Shown one piece after another: positions 49,201 through 60,009 of a stretch of 64,000 nucleotides of DNA. Every line of letters starts with the position of its first letter. Position 1 is the first letter of the stretch. Under the pieces are notes generated by a model. That model saw nothing but the letters and a program-made list of their open reading frames with translations, had not been told where the DNA came from and did not search any database. Made by a program: the position numbers and the translations under genes. The stretch covers positions 22,643,501-22,707,500 of the forward strand of contig CM072336.1 of the NCBI GenBank assembly GCA_036874045.1. The letters run 5' to 3'. This stretch comes from Cymodocea nodosa. Taxonomy: Eukaryota > Streptophyta > Magnoliopsida > Alismatales > Cymodoceaceae.

Positions 49201-52200
49201 GTCCGTGTTCAAACCATACAACAAAAACAACAAGGGTTTTTCTACCCCACCAGAATGCCCATGCAGGATTTTGGCAATCTCATCAGTATAGAAAACCATA
49301 TCAACCATGTACGTTTCCTGCGTCAAGGACCCATCAGTTTCAACATTTGGCTTCTGCAAGGACTATATGTGTGAAAGTGGATGGACAACTACCTGGAAAA
49401 ATGATAAAGGCTTTATTTCTCCCATCCAGACAGCATATTCAGCTGGCAGCCTCGGAACAAACAGGATTGACTTCCCTGAGGATACATCCTGAAAATTTTA
49501 CACAAATATAAACACTGTAAGCATGAAATAACAAATGAAATGTGCAGAACTCCATTAACCATGGTATCTGGAAATATCTAACATAAAAAAGTGTTAACAT
49601 TTTTTAAATTTGATGGAAAAAGAAATCACATACCAATAGCCTGGCTAGGTAAATTGTGAAAGCTGAAACATTTGACTACAGTAGCATGCAAGCACATTCA
49701 CAAAAGAAGAAAAAGAATTTCTTGAAAGACACAATTGGTATTATTCTGCAATTTCTCTGATTCATCTCACATATACCTTATCAGACTGAAAGTTACATTT
49801 TCTCCCACTAATTATATACACTTGCAACTTGTGTTTTTGTCTGGAAGCTCACTTGAAATTTCCAGAAGAATGATACACAGAACAAAAAAGGGAACATGAA
49901 TTTTAAGAAACAATTCCAGTTACCAACCCCATATTGTGGGATTAAGATATTGATTGCCTCTGTTATAGTTCATTCAGAAAACACCCACATTAGTGTCAAT
50001 CAAACATCTTATTTCAGTTGAATGGATCCACCTATCATCTCACCCTTTGTCTTCCATCTTTAAAGAGGACATGCATGCATTTCTTTCTTCACTGTAAACC
50101 ACTAAAACTAAAAATGTAGATCAAACCAAGAGACATAAAAAAAAAGGCCAATAACAGGTGTTTAGAATGAAAAAGTGCATAATATTAATGATTAAATGAT
50201 AGTTAATTGCATAATATTTAGCTTATTATATGAGAATTAAGTCATTATATTATAATTGCACTGTTATATGCTTTAATGAAGGAATCTTCATAATTTCTAG
50301 AAATTAATGTTAATTAAGTATATTTTTGAACTGTCGGTAATTTACAGGCTTTGAAATTCTTAAGTATCTGAATTTTCTGTTATTTCTAAGAGTTATATTA
50401 CATATACCGAACAATTATGTTTTAAATGCTTAAAGAATATTTTATTATTTCCTGAAGTACACGTGTTGTAACATTAATGCATGACTTAAGTGAGCGTTTG
50501 GTAAGTTATTTGTTAATTATCTAAAATGCATCTGGACATCGGATAATTAGATTTGTAAGTATCTGAAATATCTTCTTATTATAGAATTATTTAAGAACAC
50601 GTGTCACGATCTAAAAGCTTGACTTAAGTTATCTTTCGGAAGGTTATTTGTTAACTATCCGAAATGCATATAAGTTTTGAATACTTATAGTTGTAACTAT
50701 CCGAAACATCTGAACTTATTATTTCTTTATTGCACGTGTTTTATAATTAATCAATAAAGTAAGTCTGTTGAGTTATCTGTAACTCCATGGACTATTTATT
50801 TTTTAATATGTCACTGTAACAATTGCAGAAATAGGAAATTCGAAGAAAAATCATGATTGCACGTATCACGCAGGAATTCACTCATGGAATGAAGAAGAAA
50901 TCACCATCGTTGATATGAAAGAAGGAAATCCAACCGATCATCTAAGCAGAAGCAATTACTACAGAAAGAAATATAAAAGAAGAGAAAAAAGACGAAGAAA
51001 GTGTGTGTGCAGAGGTGGAGAACCGCACTAACTACAGGAAGCGTCGAAAGTTCCTTGAAGCTCCACACCACCACCAAAATCACCAACCATCGGAGGTCTG
51101 TGAGGATACTTTCCTGATGTCGGATTGATTCCAAGCCAAACACGGTAACTGACAACCACTGTGAGGAATGATCGCATTGTGGAAAGGGAAGCTATTTTCA
51201 CCAAGCACCAACTCATATCTCAAGAGAACGTAAAGCTTCTAGCGTTGGTTTCGGATTGATGCCAGTATGCTGAAGAGGAGATCATCTTATAATTCTTGAT
51301 TCGCGATTCTATAAGAAGAGGAGGTAAGATTGTAAGTGATTAAGTTTTCAGTGGTGTAATCGCATCGCATGTAATGATGGAAGTTTTTACTGTCGATAGA
51401 GATTTTTACATTTCACCTTTCGTTTATCTTCAAGAACATATCAAAACAAAAATACCAAAAATAATAAATTATCTGTGTTTACATTTAGTATTAAAGTGTT
51501 GTATTGTTTGTTTTATATCGTAATTAATGTTATCATTGTCAGTATTATAAATATTTTACGTTTGTTTAATTCAGAAAATAGAAAATAGTTTTATTGTTTA
51601 CTGAAATTGATTTGTTCCAGATACTTAAAGATTTTAATAGTTAATGTTTGAAATATCTGAATGTTAGTGTTGCTTAATGATAAATCTAATATTAACTAAC
51701 ATTAAATAACTTAATTGATGTTATTTACATTCTGTGGAACCGCCCAATGGTTGGCCGAATTTCTCTATAAATAACAGTATTTAACTGGAAAAATAGACTC
51801 GTAAAGTTAACTTAAGTCCACAAGGTTATTCTATTGAGTTAAGCATAAGTCCACGAGGTTATTTTGTTGAGTTAACCATAACTCCACGAACTAGGTTCGT
51901 TGTGTTAACTGTAACTCAACGGAGTACTTAACTAAACATATATAAACTCCAATATAAAAAGCAAAATAGTACACAATTCTTACTCAATCTCTGTGAGATC
52001 GACCTGTACTTGCACACAAATACAATATACATGGTGCACTTGCAGTTAAAATATAAATTGGACTTAATATCTAATTTGTGTGAAAGGTTGTTTGTTTACT
52101 TTTAAAAGTAATTGTTGATATAAGCATAAAAATAAATTAAACAAGTTTAAGAATTAACTTAACAACCCAAACAGCAAGCATTTTAGAAAATTGATTCAGT

Positions 52201-53722
52201 TTGTTGTCTTCATTCAAGCAAGGGTATACATTTAGTAATGTGAATCTAAGACCCATCCATGTAAGGTATATATCTACTTTTTTGAAAAAAATATAAAAAT
52301 TCACAAGCAACTACACATCACCTCAGAAAATCAAAGATATGGATGCTCACTTTATAAATGAAAACAAGATTTAGGTTTCACATACCTACCAAACACAAAT
52401 ATTGATTGACGCAAAAACTACAATGGCAATCATAAGAAATTGGAGGTACAATTTTGTTTCTGTTAGCAATAGAGAAGATATGAAGTCTATCCTCTTTAAA
52501 TCTAGCATTCAACTTGGTATATCACAAGAATCTCTATCATTGAGCAATTGATGGATACAAGCTGCAGATTCAGGAAATAAAATGTACTAATCTAATCTCT
52601 AGTACACAAAGAGGAACATGTTCAGCAAGTGTTCTATGCCAAGATGATGTGTCATTGTCACCATGTTCCTTTTTTTTTAAGGGTATTGTCACCATGTTCC
52701 TATCATAGACATTCTTTTTAGAATTGAACTAAAATGGTAAAAATAACAACACCAGAAAGCATATTCTACGAAAAGAATAATATAGAAACTTACTATTGCA
52801 CCATAGAAATCTGGTTCCTTCACTCCAAATAAATAAGCAAAATAGCTTTCTTGCCTGTGAAACAACTGATCAGACAATAGATGTTGGAGCATGATATAAA
52901 CATAAGTGGAAAGCCCAAATTTTGGTGCATTGAGACAGTGGATTACTATACTGGATTATCACTTGATGGATACCAGTCTAACATCATGAAATTCTAGAAT
53001 ATCTCTATTGGTTGATCGTTTATCACTCCTAGTATATGAAATGAAGGGAAAAGATTGTAGATCGTCATCTGTTACCTCAACAACTAAAAAAAGGAGTGCC
53101 TCCCCCACGTAAATTCCAAATACATCCAACTTATAATGCATTTCTACAAAAGATGCTAAACGCGGCATACAAGTCCTTACCTTATACCCAATTAACTATA
53201 ACTACAATAATAATGCATCTATCGATATGAAAAAGAGAATCGCAACCAAATAACAAGCTATCATTGGAAAAAGTCAATTTTGCAATGATAAGCTACTGAA
53301 AAAGAAACTTGATGTATCACATAAGCCCAAATCGTCGAGAAGAAGAAGCTTTATCCATGAGGAAAAAAGGAAATCCACCGAAACAAAGATAGACGAAGCA
53401 CGCAAGCACCTGAACAGCTCATGGTGATCCGTGGAGTACCGTGTCTTCTCCTCACCACCCTGACAGAGAAAAAAAAATTCAAGCCTTCCAAAACACCACA
53501 CGGGAAGCAAAATCGAAGACAATAAAAAGTAACTAAATGTCGGGAAGGAGAAGTGAAACTCGTCGCTTTTACTTGCAGAAGCACGAAGCCAGAGACCGGG
53601 CGGGACGAGGACTTGAGGCAGCTGCGGAGCTCGCGGAGGAGCTTCTCCCTGTTATGGGCGTGGAGATCCATCTGGATCACCGGCGGGGAGAGTTTCGACG
53701 GAGGGCGATCGATGGAAGCCAT
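28279..53722 (-). CDS. Xaa-Pro dipeptidase (prolidase), peptidase family M24
   Basis: Sixteen exons, minus order: 53573-53722, 53410-53459, 52794-52854, 49393-49488, 49168-49317, 48905-49036, 42960-43090, 42126-42168, 34360-34443, 31172-31213, 30946-31016, 30072-30125, 29878-29983, 29624-29692, 29078-29221, 28279-28377; 1482 bp, 493 aa, all GT-AG. N-terminal aminopeptidase-P-like domain, then the M24 pita-bread fold. Metal ligands are all present: D282 and D293 ([12 protein letters not shown]), H376 (PHGLGH), E418 (TVEPGCYF), E458 (RIESD); the LHYGH histidine and IHD histidine are also kept. Spacing equals human prolidase plus six. It cleaves X-Pro dipeptides using Mn; cytosolic, as no targeting peptide is evident. 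The 25-kb span results from retroelements in introns 3, 6, 8 and 9. Exon 7 reads [13 protein letters not shown] where relatives usually have a His after the Arg. Confidence 0.96.
30820..30940 (+). mobile_element. RTE-type LINE tail scrap in prolidase intron 11
   Basis: The stretch with ctatcccacataataagattatggcataagtgg matches in layout the terminal part of the RTE fragment at 32395-32445 (ccaaccccaaatagtgagattatggct). No intact frame. Confidence 0.4.
32104..32134 (+). repeat. CT microsatellite with C run
   Basis: CT dinucleotides from 32104 to 32120 followed by a run of nine C at 32126-32134, in prolidase intron 9. Confidence 0.8.
32200..32445 (+). mobile_element. RTE-type LINE 3'-end fragment in prolidase intron 9
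   Basis: Plus-strand translation gives the plant RTE C-terminal signature in degraded form: [20 protein letters not shown], then [15 protein letters not shown], then a NPK-V--W terminal block near 32400. One stop splits the FGH motif. It is the clearest of the several RTE scraps in the window. Confidence 0.7.
32696..32850 (-). mobile_element. LTR of a small non-coding LTR element (second copy of the nested family)
   Basis: This 155-bp block (TGTG...TAACA) aligns along its length with both LTRs of the element at 36132-37525, including the shared stretches around tatatagagac and the end tactctaaca. It is followed by ttttccttct, a polypurine tract on the minus strand, as in the nested copy, and then by similar pyrimidine-rich filler to about 33420. 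No right-hand LTR or primer site was found, so the copy is truncated or this is one surviving LTR. Confidence 0.6.
34640..35885 (+). mobile_element. L1-type LINE, 5'-truncated, with zf-RVT and RNase H domains
   Basis: Plus-strand remnants start with the pre-zinc-finger block ([19 protein letters not shown] near 34655-34725), then the zf-RVT region ([17 protein letters not shown]), frameshifts, then an intact RNase H-bearing ORF. It ends in a C-rich tract and an AT tail without a long poly(A). Target duplications were not identified. It sits in prolidase intron 8, opposite in orientation to the host gene. Confidence 0.8.
35198..35860 (+). pseudogene. LINE ORF2 C-terminal fragment, RNase H domain
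   Basis: A 220-residue open frame retains the RNase H-like (RVT_3) domain of plant L1 LINEs: LNTDGA (Asp), AELKALQQG (Glu), VETDS (Asp) and [13 protein letters not shown] (Asp), i.e. all four acidic catalytic positions. The upstream reverse transcriptase is missing, so the element cannot move by itself. The unbroken frame suggests it is younger than the copia remnants around it. Confidence 0.8.
36132..37525 (-). mobile_element. Small non-coding LTR element (TRIM-like) nested in the copia 2 LTR
   Basis: The LTRs are 36132-36288 (157 bp) and 37366-37525 (160 bp), clearly homologous along their whole length. A perfect 5-bp target duplication agtat lies at 36127-36131 and 37526-37530. A tRNA-Met-type primer site (TGGTATCAAAGC, minus sense) at 37354-37365 abuts the right LTR, and a polypurine tract (GAAGAGGAG, minus sense) abuts the left LTR. 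The 1.08-kb interior has no gag or pol, only pyrimidine-rich and repeat-like sequence. Size and structure fit a TRIM-like non-autonomous LTR retrotransposon mobilised by copia proteins in trans. Confidence 0.85.
39442..39519 (+). repeat. Perfect 39-bp tandem duplication inside copia 2
   Basis: Two identical 39-bp units, 39442-39480 and 39481-39519, translate in the minus frame to a repeated 13-residue unit ([10 protein letters not shown] core). The perfect identity inside an otherwise decayed element shows it arose late. Confidence 0.9.
43100..45600. other. Prolidase intron 6, left part: AT-rich, nothing recognised
   Basis: Intron sequence left of copia 3. A short ORF at 44030-44308 with a basic C-terminus and purine-rich tail has no family feature I can name. 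No RNA gene seen. Confidence 0.5.
45615..48502 (-). mobile_element. Deleted Ty1/copia element with both LTRs (copia 3) in prolidase intron 6
   Basis: LTRs of about 123 bp (45615-45737) and 135 bp (48368-48502) share the block ttcaacataaaaaatg and the end tat-a-aatac. A tRNA-Met-type primer site (TGGTATTAGAGC, minus sense) is at 48356-48367. Target duplication cagtt is found at 45610-45614 and 48503-48507. The minus strand keeps RNase H (45740-46040, with [25 protein letters not shown] and the TNIFTKG motif) and gag remnants (about 46900-47830). Most of RT and integrase is deleted, leaving 2.9 kb. Same orientation as the host gene. Confidence 0.8.
49915..49970 (+). mobile_element. RTE-type LINE tail scrap in prolidase intron 3
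   Basis: The stretch ccaaccccatattgtgggat and the following aagatattgattg parallel the terminal block of RTE LINEs seen at 32395-32445. Only about 50 bp remain. Confidence 0.4.
50330..50738 (+). repeat. Imperfect ~137-bp tandem repeat, each unit ending in CACGTG
   Basis: Units approximately 50330-50465 (weak), 50466-50603 and 50604-50738 share gacttaagt, gttatttgttaa, atctaaaatgcat/atccgaaatgcat and end in a CACGTG box. Spacing between boxes is 138 and 135 bp. Confidence 0.6.
51806..51922 (+). repeat. Tandem repeat of ~33 bp, three and a half units
   Basis: Units 51806-51837, 51838-51870, 51871-51903 and a partial unit to 51922 each begin gttaa and contain (a)agtccac/aactccac followed by (g)aggtta or aggttcg. 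It sits just downstream of the TATA box of the LTR-like block. Confidence 0.75.
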
Positions 53723-54904
53723 CGACGATGACGATGGCAGCGTCTTTGTTCCGTACTTCTACAAGTGATCTGGCTAGCCGGTGGTACTTAAAAACAGTGG
53801 CGGACGGAACTATGAAGCGGCCACGCGAGGCACGTGCCGCTCACCTGGTTTTTGGGAAAAAAAATTATATATCTAAATATTTCGGACTACATAAATCATT
53901 TGCAAATATTTGATTTTCTTTATATATATATTAATTTTAATAAAAATTCTTTTGGCAATAATATGAATATCTTTAGTTATCCTGATGTCATACACCGATG
54001 TTGCACAAACTTTAAAAAGTAAGATAAAATATAAGAGAACGGTGTTGTCGACATTTCGAGAAAAATACGCCGCTGGATCATGTGCTCGCGACGAATGTCA
54101 TGTGAAATAAATCACGTGATGGTCTTGTCGTTAGTTTCTCTAATAAAAAGTTGCCTTGGAGTTTCTGACGGACATTTTTGTCTCCTGGGAATTTGTACTA
54201 TTAAAACAAAATGACTGTGCCGGTGGTGCATAATAAGCAAATTTATTTATCGTTGAAACACGAGTCAATCTTTCTTGCAGATTTCTGGGAAGATGATGCA
54301 CTATTTTAAGTGGAAGCCTGTTGCTTCAGATTGCAGTGGAAGTGATTGTTTTTGTTTACACTTGCACGTTGTAATTCGGAAGAATACCTTGAACTTCTTG
54401 CTAAGGTGTATTAATACATACATTTACAAGGCATAAACACTTGATCCTGCCTTCAATAGACCTATGGATGATCGTAGCAAACTTAATAAATTGTTTCACT
54501 CCTTCAATACATTCTGGAGTGCGTCTATATAACATTAAATATAAATTGAATAAGACTTTTCTTACTACATTTGATGAATTTTTTGAAACATAGAAATATT
54601 TATCGTTGATGTATGCAGTCTGTTTGAAGTTTAGCATGCTATTCTTAAATGTTCGTTATTCATTCCTAAGCTAAACCGTATATAATGTAATAGCAAATCA
54701 CTGGTGTAAAACACAAAGTAGCAAGTAGAATTCCCCTTACACACTGACTTCTAATATCAGCATATTAAACATTTGGTCCAGTTTTAAAATATACTACTAT
54801 TAAAATAATTTTATCTATTGCTCTAAATAAGAGTTGGATTTTAAGACAATTAGACGTTGAGTATGAATTTCTGTACGGTGAACTAAAAGAATCTGCTGTT
54901 GTAT

Positions 54905-55075
54905 GTCAGCCACCTACATATAAAAATAAAACTTATCTAAATCATATTTGTAAGAGGAACAGGTCCATGTATGGGTTACGCCAAGCTCTTGGGACTTGTA
55001 CGAGAAGTTCACGTATATTGATAGGATTTTGTACCTTAATGTTTAATACATCTTTATTTTTTCTTCAGTCTAATT
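54905..55075 (+). mobile_element. copia reverse transcriptase fragment A
   Basis: The plus translation YLNHICKRNRSMYGLRQALGT is the KSLYGLKQAPR block of copia RT. The last ~62 bp (55003-55068) are nearly the same as the start of fragment B. Confidence 0.65.
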
Positions 55076-56188
55076 TTATTATATTTTTTAACTTTTTTTT
55101 TTAATTTCTTTTCTCTTTTTTTTAACTTCTTATTACACACAAACAAGCATAGCCAACAAACGAACACGATGAAGGAACATAGGTGGAGTGACGACCGTAA
55201 GTGAAGAGGCGAGCGTAGAAAATAAACAAGTGTTAAGTGTGATGAGAAGATTTGAGAAATTAAATTCCCAACCTTTTTATAGAATTCAATTTCTCAACCT
55301 TTATGCATAATTGTAATTCAATTTTTAAAAGAATTTGAATTTCAAAATGTATAAATACTTTATGACTTAAAAAATTTTCAATTTTATCATATTCTAAATG
55401 TACAAACCCTACTAAATAAATCTTTTAAGACTCAAACAAGAGAATTCAAAATTAAAATTATAAATACTAAATAGAAATAAAACAAATCTAAAAACTTATG
55501 CCAATAAAAATATAAAGAATAAAAACTAATTATCTTCTTTAACTTCTTCCCCGATACATCATCTCGTTGAACCACCAACATTGACATTAAAATTAACATT
55601 AATTGTGCAACAACCTTTTAAACAACTAAAAATAACGTCATCTACCGTTCTCCTCAATCTAAACAAACATCTTTAAGAACATTAACTTCAAATCTTATCA
55701 AATTTTTTACCCAAAAAGCAGTGCTGAATGTGAAAGTGATATTACCAATAATTTTACTAAAGGTAAGGTTATTATATTAATCTATAAAGACCATAAAATA
55801 GCAATAATCAACATTTACAAAAATTGATAAATCACGGTCTATAAAAATAATAATAATTAATAATTTCGATACACGATGAACGTCGTCGTATTTATTATTA
55901 CAATTTTTTTTTGCTAGAAAAATCAAAAGAGATGAAAAAACTGTTGTCAAGAGGAACATGAAGTGAAGGAAAAAAAAAATTCCCTTTGATTTATGCATGG
56001 ATAGAAATTAAATAAATATATATATTTATTTATTTGAATTTCAACCTGTTTTTTTTGCAAATTAAAAGCTGATCACATAAATAAGCCTTAGTTACGAGAA
56101 ACACATCTAATTAAGACACAAACAAACACGATTTTCTCCTTGTTCAACTATTATTTTAATGGATAGAAATTTAGGATTTTTTTAATCA

Positions 56189-56313
56189 ACATTACCTGTT
56201 CAACCTTTTTTGATAAAATTTTTTAGTAAGAATTTTATTATGAATGACAAGTCAAATAAAATTTTTTAACGTAACAAGAGCTTTGACTTTCTAAATTTCA
56301 TTGGGATTGTGGA
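56189..56313 (+). repeat. Left arm of a ~125-bp inverted repeat pair
   Basis: From acattacctgttcaacc to cattgggattgtgg this is the reverse complement, with only a handful of mismatches, of 63848-63973. Both arms carry gtaagaattttattatgaat in the same internal order. The family is unknown. Confidence 0.8.
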
Positions 56314-57009
56314 CCCCCCTTTCATTGGGAATTTAAATTATAATAAGTTATTATTTATTTAACATATTATATAATAATTATATCACAATAACTATTAATG
56401 TATTATATGAAATAAAAATAATATATTATATTTATTTATCGTGTTATATAATAATTGTTTATTTAACGTGTTATATAACTATTATTGTTATGTTGTTATA
56501 ACATTAACTTATAACGCATTTACTAATGTTAACATTGATACAACTTATAATTATATTATATTATTTATTTAATTAATGTTAATGTATTATAAATAAATAA
56601 TGTATTATTTATTAAATATTTATATAATAAATTACAAATTTTTATTAGTATGTATTGTCGATTTAAACTTACATATTAGAACCTTAATCTTATTATATGC
56701 TACATCAGTATAATCTTATAAATAATGATCACTGTTCATTAAAAATCAGGTCAGGTTAGCCCACAATGGTCTGGCCCAATTGACACCTTTAGATCGAAGT
56801 CAAATTTCGAGTCAAGCTAAGTTATCTCAAAAAAATTATTTATACAATATTTTGATGTTTTGATACATTATATTTATTTAAATACAAATAATAAAGATAT
56901 AATCGTCAAAAGATATAACATTAGTTAAAAAATAATAAAAATAAGAATTGAGACATTAGTAATTACAACCAAACGACTCCTAGGAGTTCCTCAAGAGCTA
57001 TAATTGGAG

Positions 57010-57340
57010 CTAACACGTCTTCCAAAGTTAAGGTGCTACTACCAAATGCTACCTTAGTACAAGAAGTTCACATCTATTTATAGGATTTTGTATCTTAATG
57101 TTTGATACATCTTTATTTTTATTTCACGATGATATATTTCAATTTATATTGATGATATCATTATAACTTGCTTTGATTTTGAATTTATTTAGTATGTAAT
57201 TGATAAACTAAGTGATCATTTTAATTTAAAAGATTTGGACAACCTATCTCATTTCCTTAGTATCTCAGTTAGCTATAGTAATAAATTGTTTCAACTCCTT
57301 TTTAAGTTTTCACCTGAAATAATCTTACATTCTTTATATA
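57010..57340 (+). mobile_element. copia reverse transcriptase fragment B
   Basis: The plus translation includes FDTSLFLFHDD, then with a frameshift IYIDDIIITC (active site YIDD near 57144-57155), then KLSDHFNLKDLDNLSHFL. It continues the domain of fragment A after an overlap of about 62 bp (57063-57123). Confidence 0.7.
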
Positions 57341-57802
57341 TTCTTTGATCTAATTTTCTAGTGATCAAAAAATTCTATGTGACAAGTATTTGAATTTGTT
57401 CTAAATGTAATTAAACACTTCTTCATTTTTCTAAAATAAGTAATAACTACTAAAAGATTGCAAACTATGTGAAAGCTAAAACTGTATTCCCCTATTCGTT
57501 TCTAATACTAAAATCAAATTCTTTATAATTTCTTTCATAACATATATTTTGTTTTCCTATGTGATCATTTTAAATTCCTTATAATAAATAAATTTTCATT
57601 AGTTGATAAATTATGAATTCAAATCTTGTCTAATAGCTTCCCTTAGGCCTATTTTTAGACCATATGTAATAATTATATTAAAGAGGTGTTTGTGTATTGG
57701 AAAATAATAAAAAGAAAATGACAAAATATTACAAAAAATAATGAGAAGGAAAAAACAGAAATTAACAGAAAGTCTATAGAAAATCAAAGTGTTTTTACAT
57801 AG

Positions 57803-57900
57803 AATAGAAAATAATAGAATTTAAAATACATATATTTGTATATAAAATAGAAAATGACAAAAAATCATAGAATGTAAAATATATATATTTATTTAAAAAT
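57803..57900 (+). repeat. AT-rich imperfect tandem repeat
   Basis: Two consecutive units of roughly 45-50 bp share atagaaaat, atagaat(t/g)taaaata and atatattt. Low complexity makes the limits vague. Confidence 0.4.
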
Positions 57901-59319
57901 AAAAAATTTTAAAATTAATAAATTAAATATTTTTTATATTTATCTATAAAATAGATAATAACAAAATTGTTCATATATAATATAAGATATAGTCCTTTAT
58001 AATAATAGTTACAACATAAAATACATTTCATACATCTTTATTGTTTCACACATCTCATAATATTAATTTTTATCTACCAAGGACATACATAATTTTTATA
58101 TCAAAATTACATGTTATTAATATATTCTTTGATAATTCACATTTTCTTTTCTTTCATTTTCTAATCTTTTGATCTTTGAAAATTTTTCTTATATATTAGA
58201 GGAAATTTGTGAAAAATAATGAAAACTTATTTAATACATAAATACCTAAAAAATAGTGAAAAAATTTCTACTATTTTCCTTTCTAATGTTTTCCAATGTA
58301 GGTATATAAATACCTCCTAATTGTTTAATTTTCTATGACAAGTTTAATCATTATATTTCTGAAACAGTTTTTTTTTTTATCCTCTAAATTATCCATAGAA
58401 GTGATAACATGTGAATCTTAATGGATACTTAAATGACCTAGTATCTAAAGAGGCGAAAACTTGAAGGAGGTCTTGCTAGGCCTCAACATGTTAGATTTCT
58501 TTGAGTATCACGTATTTTGTCTCGTAGAGATTTTTAATTAGTTAAGGATACCTAAAGTGGTCCTATCCATTAACTTAATTGAGATTACTAATATTGACAT
58601 GTGAATTGAGTAAGTGGTATACACATCTATAGCTTACCAGCACTTGAGTAGAGCCAATACTACTGCTCATAAGTATTGCATGAGAACTTTCCAAATATTC
58701 ACCCATCCTGGTTCTGCTTTCGCTCAAACATAGTTAACTTCAGAATTATTATAAGAGTCGGTGCTTTATAATAAGTGTAAATGCACCTAATCATTATATT
58801 TCTTTAATTTATTCTTGTTTCCTCGACAACATCATCTCCTAACTTTCATCTAAAACATTTGTCTTCTAATACATAACATATTTAAATAATTATATAAATA
58901 ACTTTTAAGTTTAAATAAAAAATACCAGTATGACACAAAGAATTATTATGTATTAGTTAGACACAATTTCTTTACAAGAGTTTGACATACTCTTGTAATA
59001 GCTTTTTTTAGTTGTTAATAGAAATAATATTTTTTAAAAATTATTTAAAGTATTTATCTTTATTTTATCAGTCATGAGTACTTATTTGATTATAGTTTTA
59101 TGACCAACGAATTTTAAAATTTAATTTCCTTTTACTTGGAAAGAATTAATTTCTTTACGTGTGATTTTTCGGAGGGAACAACAAACAATTTTCCTCGATT
59201 ATTTCGTTTTGGTAAATTTTTAACGAGATATAAATCAAAACAAAATGCGTGGTCTAGGGCATCGCTCCCTTCCCTTTGCTCTTCTCCGTGGTGGGTGCTG
59301 ACAGTCGGCGGCGTGGCAG

Positions 59320-60009
59320 GTACATTTCCTTCTTCGCTTGCTTTGTAGATAGAAGAACCGATGACGGGGGCAATTCTTGAATCAATCGAGTGGTGTTCTT
59401 CTTGCCGTCCGTGAAGCGTTGTATATCTACGAAGTTTTATGTTCTTATTGCTTGGCCGTTGTTCTGGGCTGGAATTGTGATAAACTTCTAAAAACTATTA
59501 ATAGATGGGTGGGAAGTATCGAGAAGTTGTGGAAGGAGAGTGAATGCCGGAGGTGAAGAAGACAAGGAGTTGGGAAGAGGGAGTTTTGCGTTTGAGGAAG
59601 TTAGGGCTGTGATAAGGAAGGAAGAAAGAGCATACACTGCAGTTGAAGAGTGGTTGGAGACTGGGAGTAGACAAGGCGGTGTCGGCCCGAGCTTGGATAT
59701 CCAAGAAAGAGAGATAATAATGGTCTGCTGGATGTCTTATAGGATACCGGAGAAGGGAGAAGAAGGAAAATTACGGATCATGAAATTGGTGAGTGGGGTT
59801 TTTAGAGGCATTTTCGGAAGTGCAAATGACAGAATCAAACTCTCATTTTATGATAAGGGTTCTAGATGTAAAGGGCTTGTGGGTTGGAATCGTGTTAATG
59901 CGAAATTTGTTCGGGATTCTGGTTTTGTTGTGAGTGCTTTTCTGTTATTTTTGTTTTTGAGATGTGGTGTTTGGGTTGATTATGTGGTTTGGTGCCTGAC
60001 CTGATGTAG
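59320..60009 (+). other. Inferred 5'-leader intron of the ATP synthase g gene
   Basis: A donor (GGCAG then GTACAT) at 59320 ends a GC-richer leader-like block (59250-59319), and an acceptor (ctgatgtag) at 60001-60009 directly precedes the start codon. Leader introns are common in plant genes for mitochondrial proteins. A 154-codon ORF inside it (59540-60004) has no recognisable feature. Confidence 0.5.

Larger units (their letters stand above)
50159..52045 (+). mobile_element. Probable solo LTR with repeated CACGTG boxes, prolidase intron 3
   Basis: A 1.9-kb block looks like one LTR in plus orientation. A CCAAT box (51744-51748) and TATA box (TATAAATA, 51766-51773) are followed 200-280 bp on by the U5-like text tctctgtgagatcgacctgt and gtacttgcacac, typical of the end of Ty3/gypsy (Tat-type) LTRs, and gtgcacttgca at about 52035-52045. 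Upstream lies an imperfect tandem array of about 137 bp carrying CACGTG at 50460, 50598 and 50733. No internal gag/pol or second LTR was found. The boundaries are approximate and no target duplication could be fixed. Confidence 0.45.
53760..59130. other. Intergenic, very AT-rich, repeat-derived
   Basis: The region between the divergent prolidase and ATP synthase g genes. It holds two copia RT scraps, one arm of an inverted repeat and a short AT-rich tandem repeat, all listed separately. Otherwise it shows no gene or RNA. The first 300 bp are the likely prolidase promoter. Confidence 0.6.

Noticed and set aside
59540..60004. 154-codon plus-strand ORF upstream of ATP synthase g
   Set aside because: No recognisable domain, hydrophobic and biased at the end, and it falls inside a well-bounded candidate leader intron.
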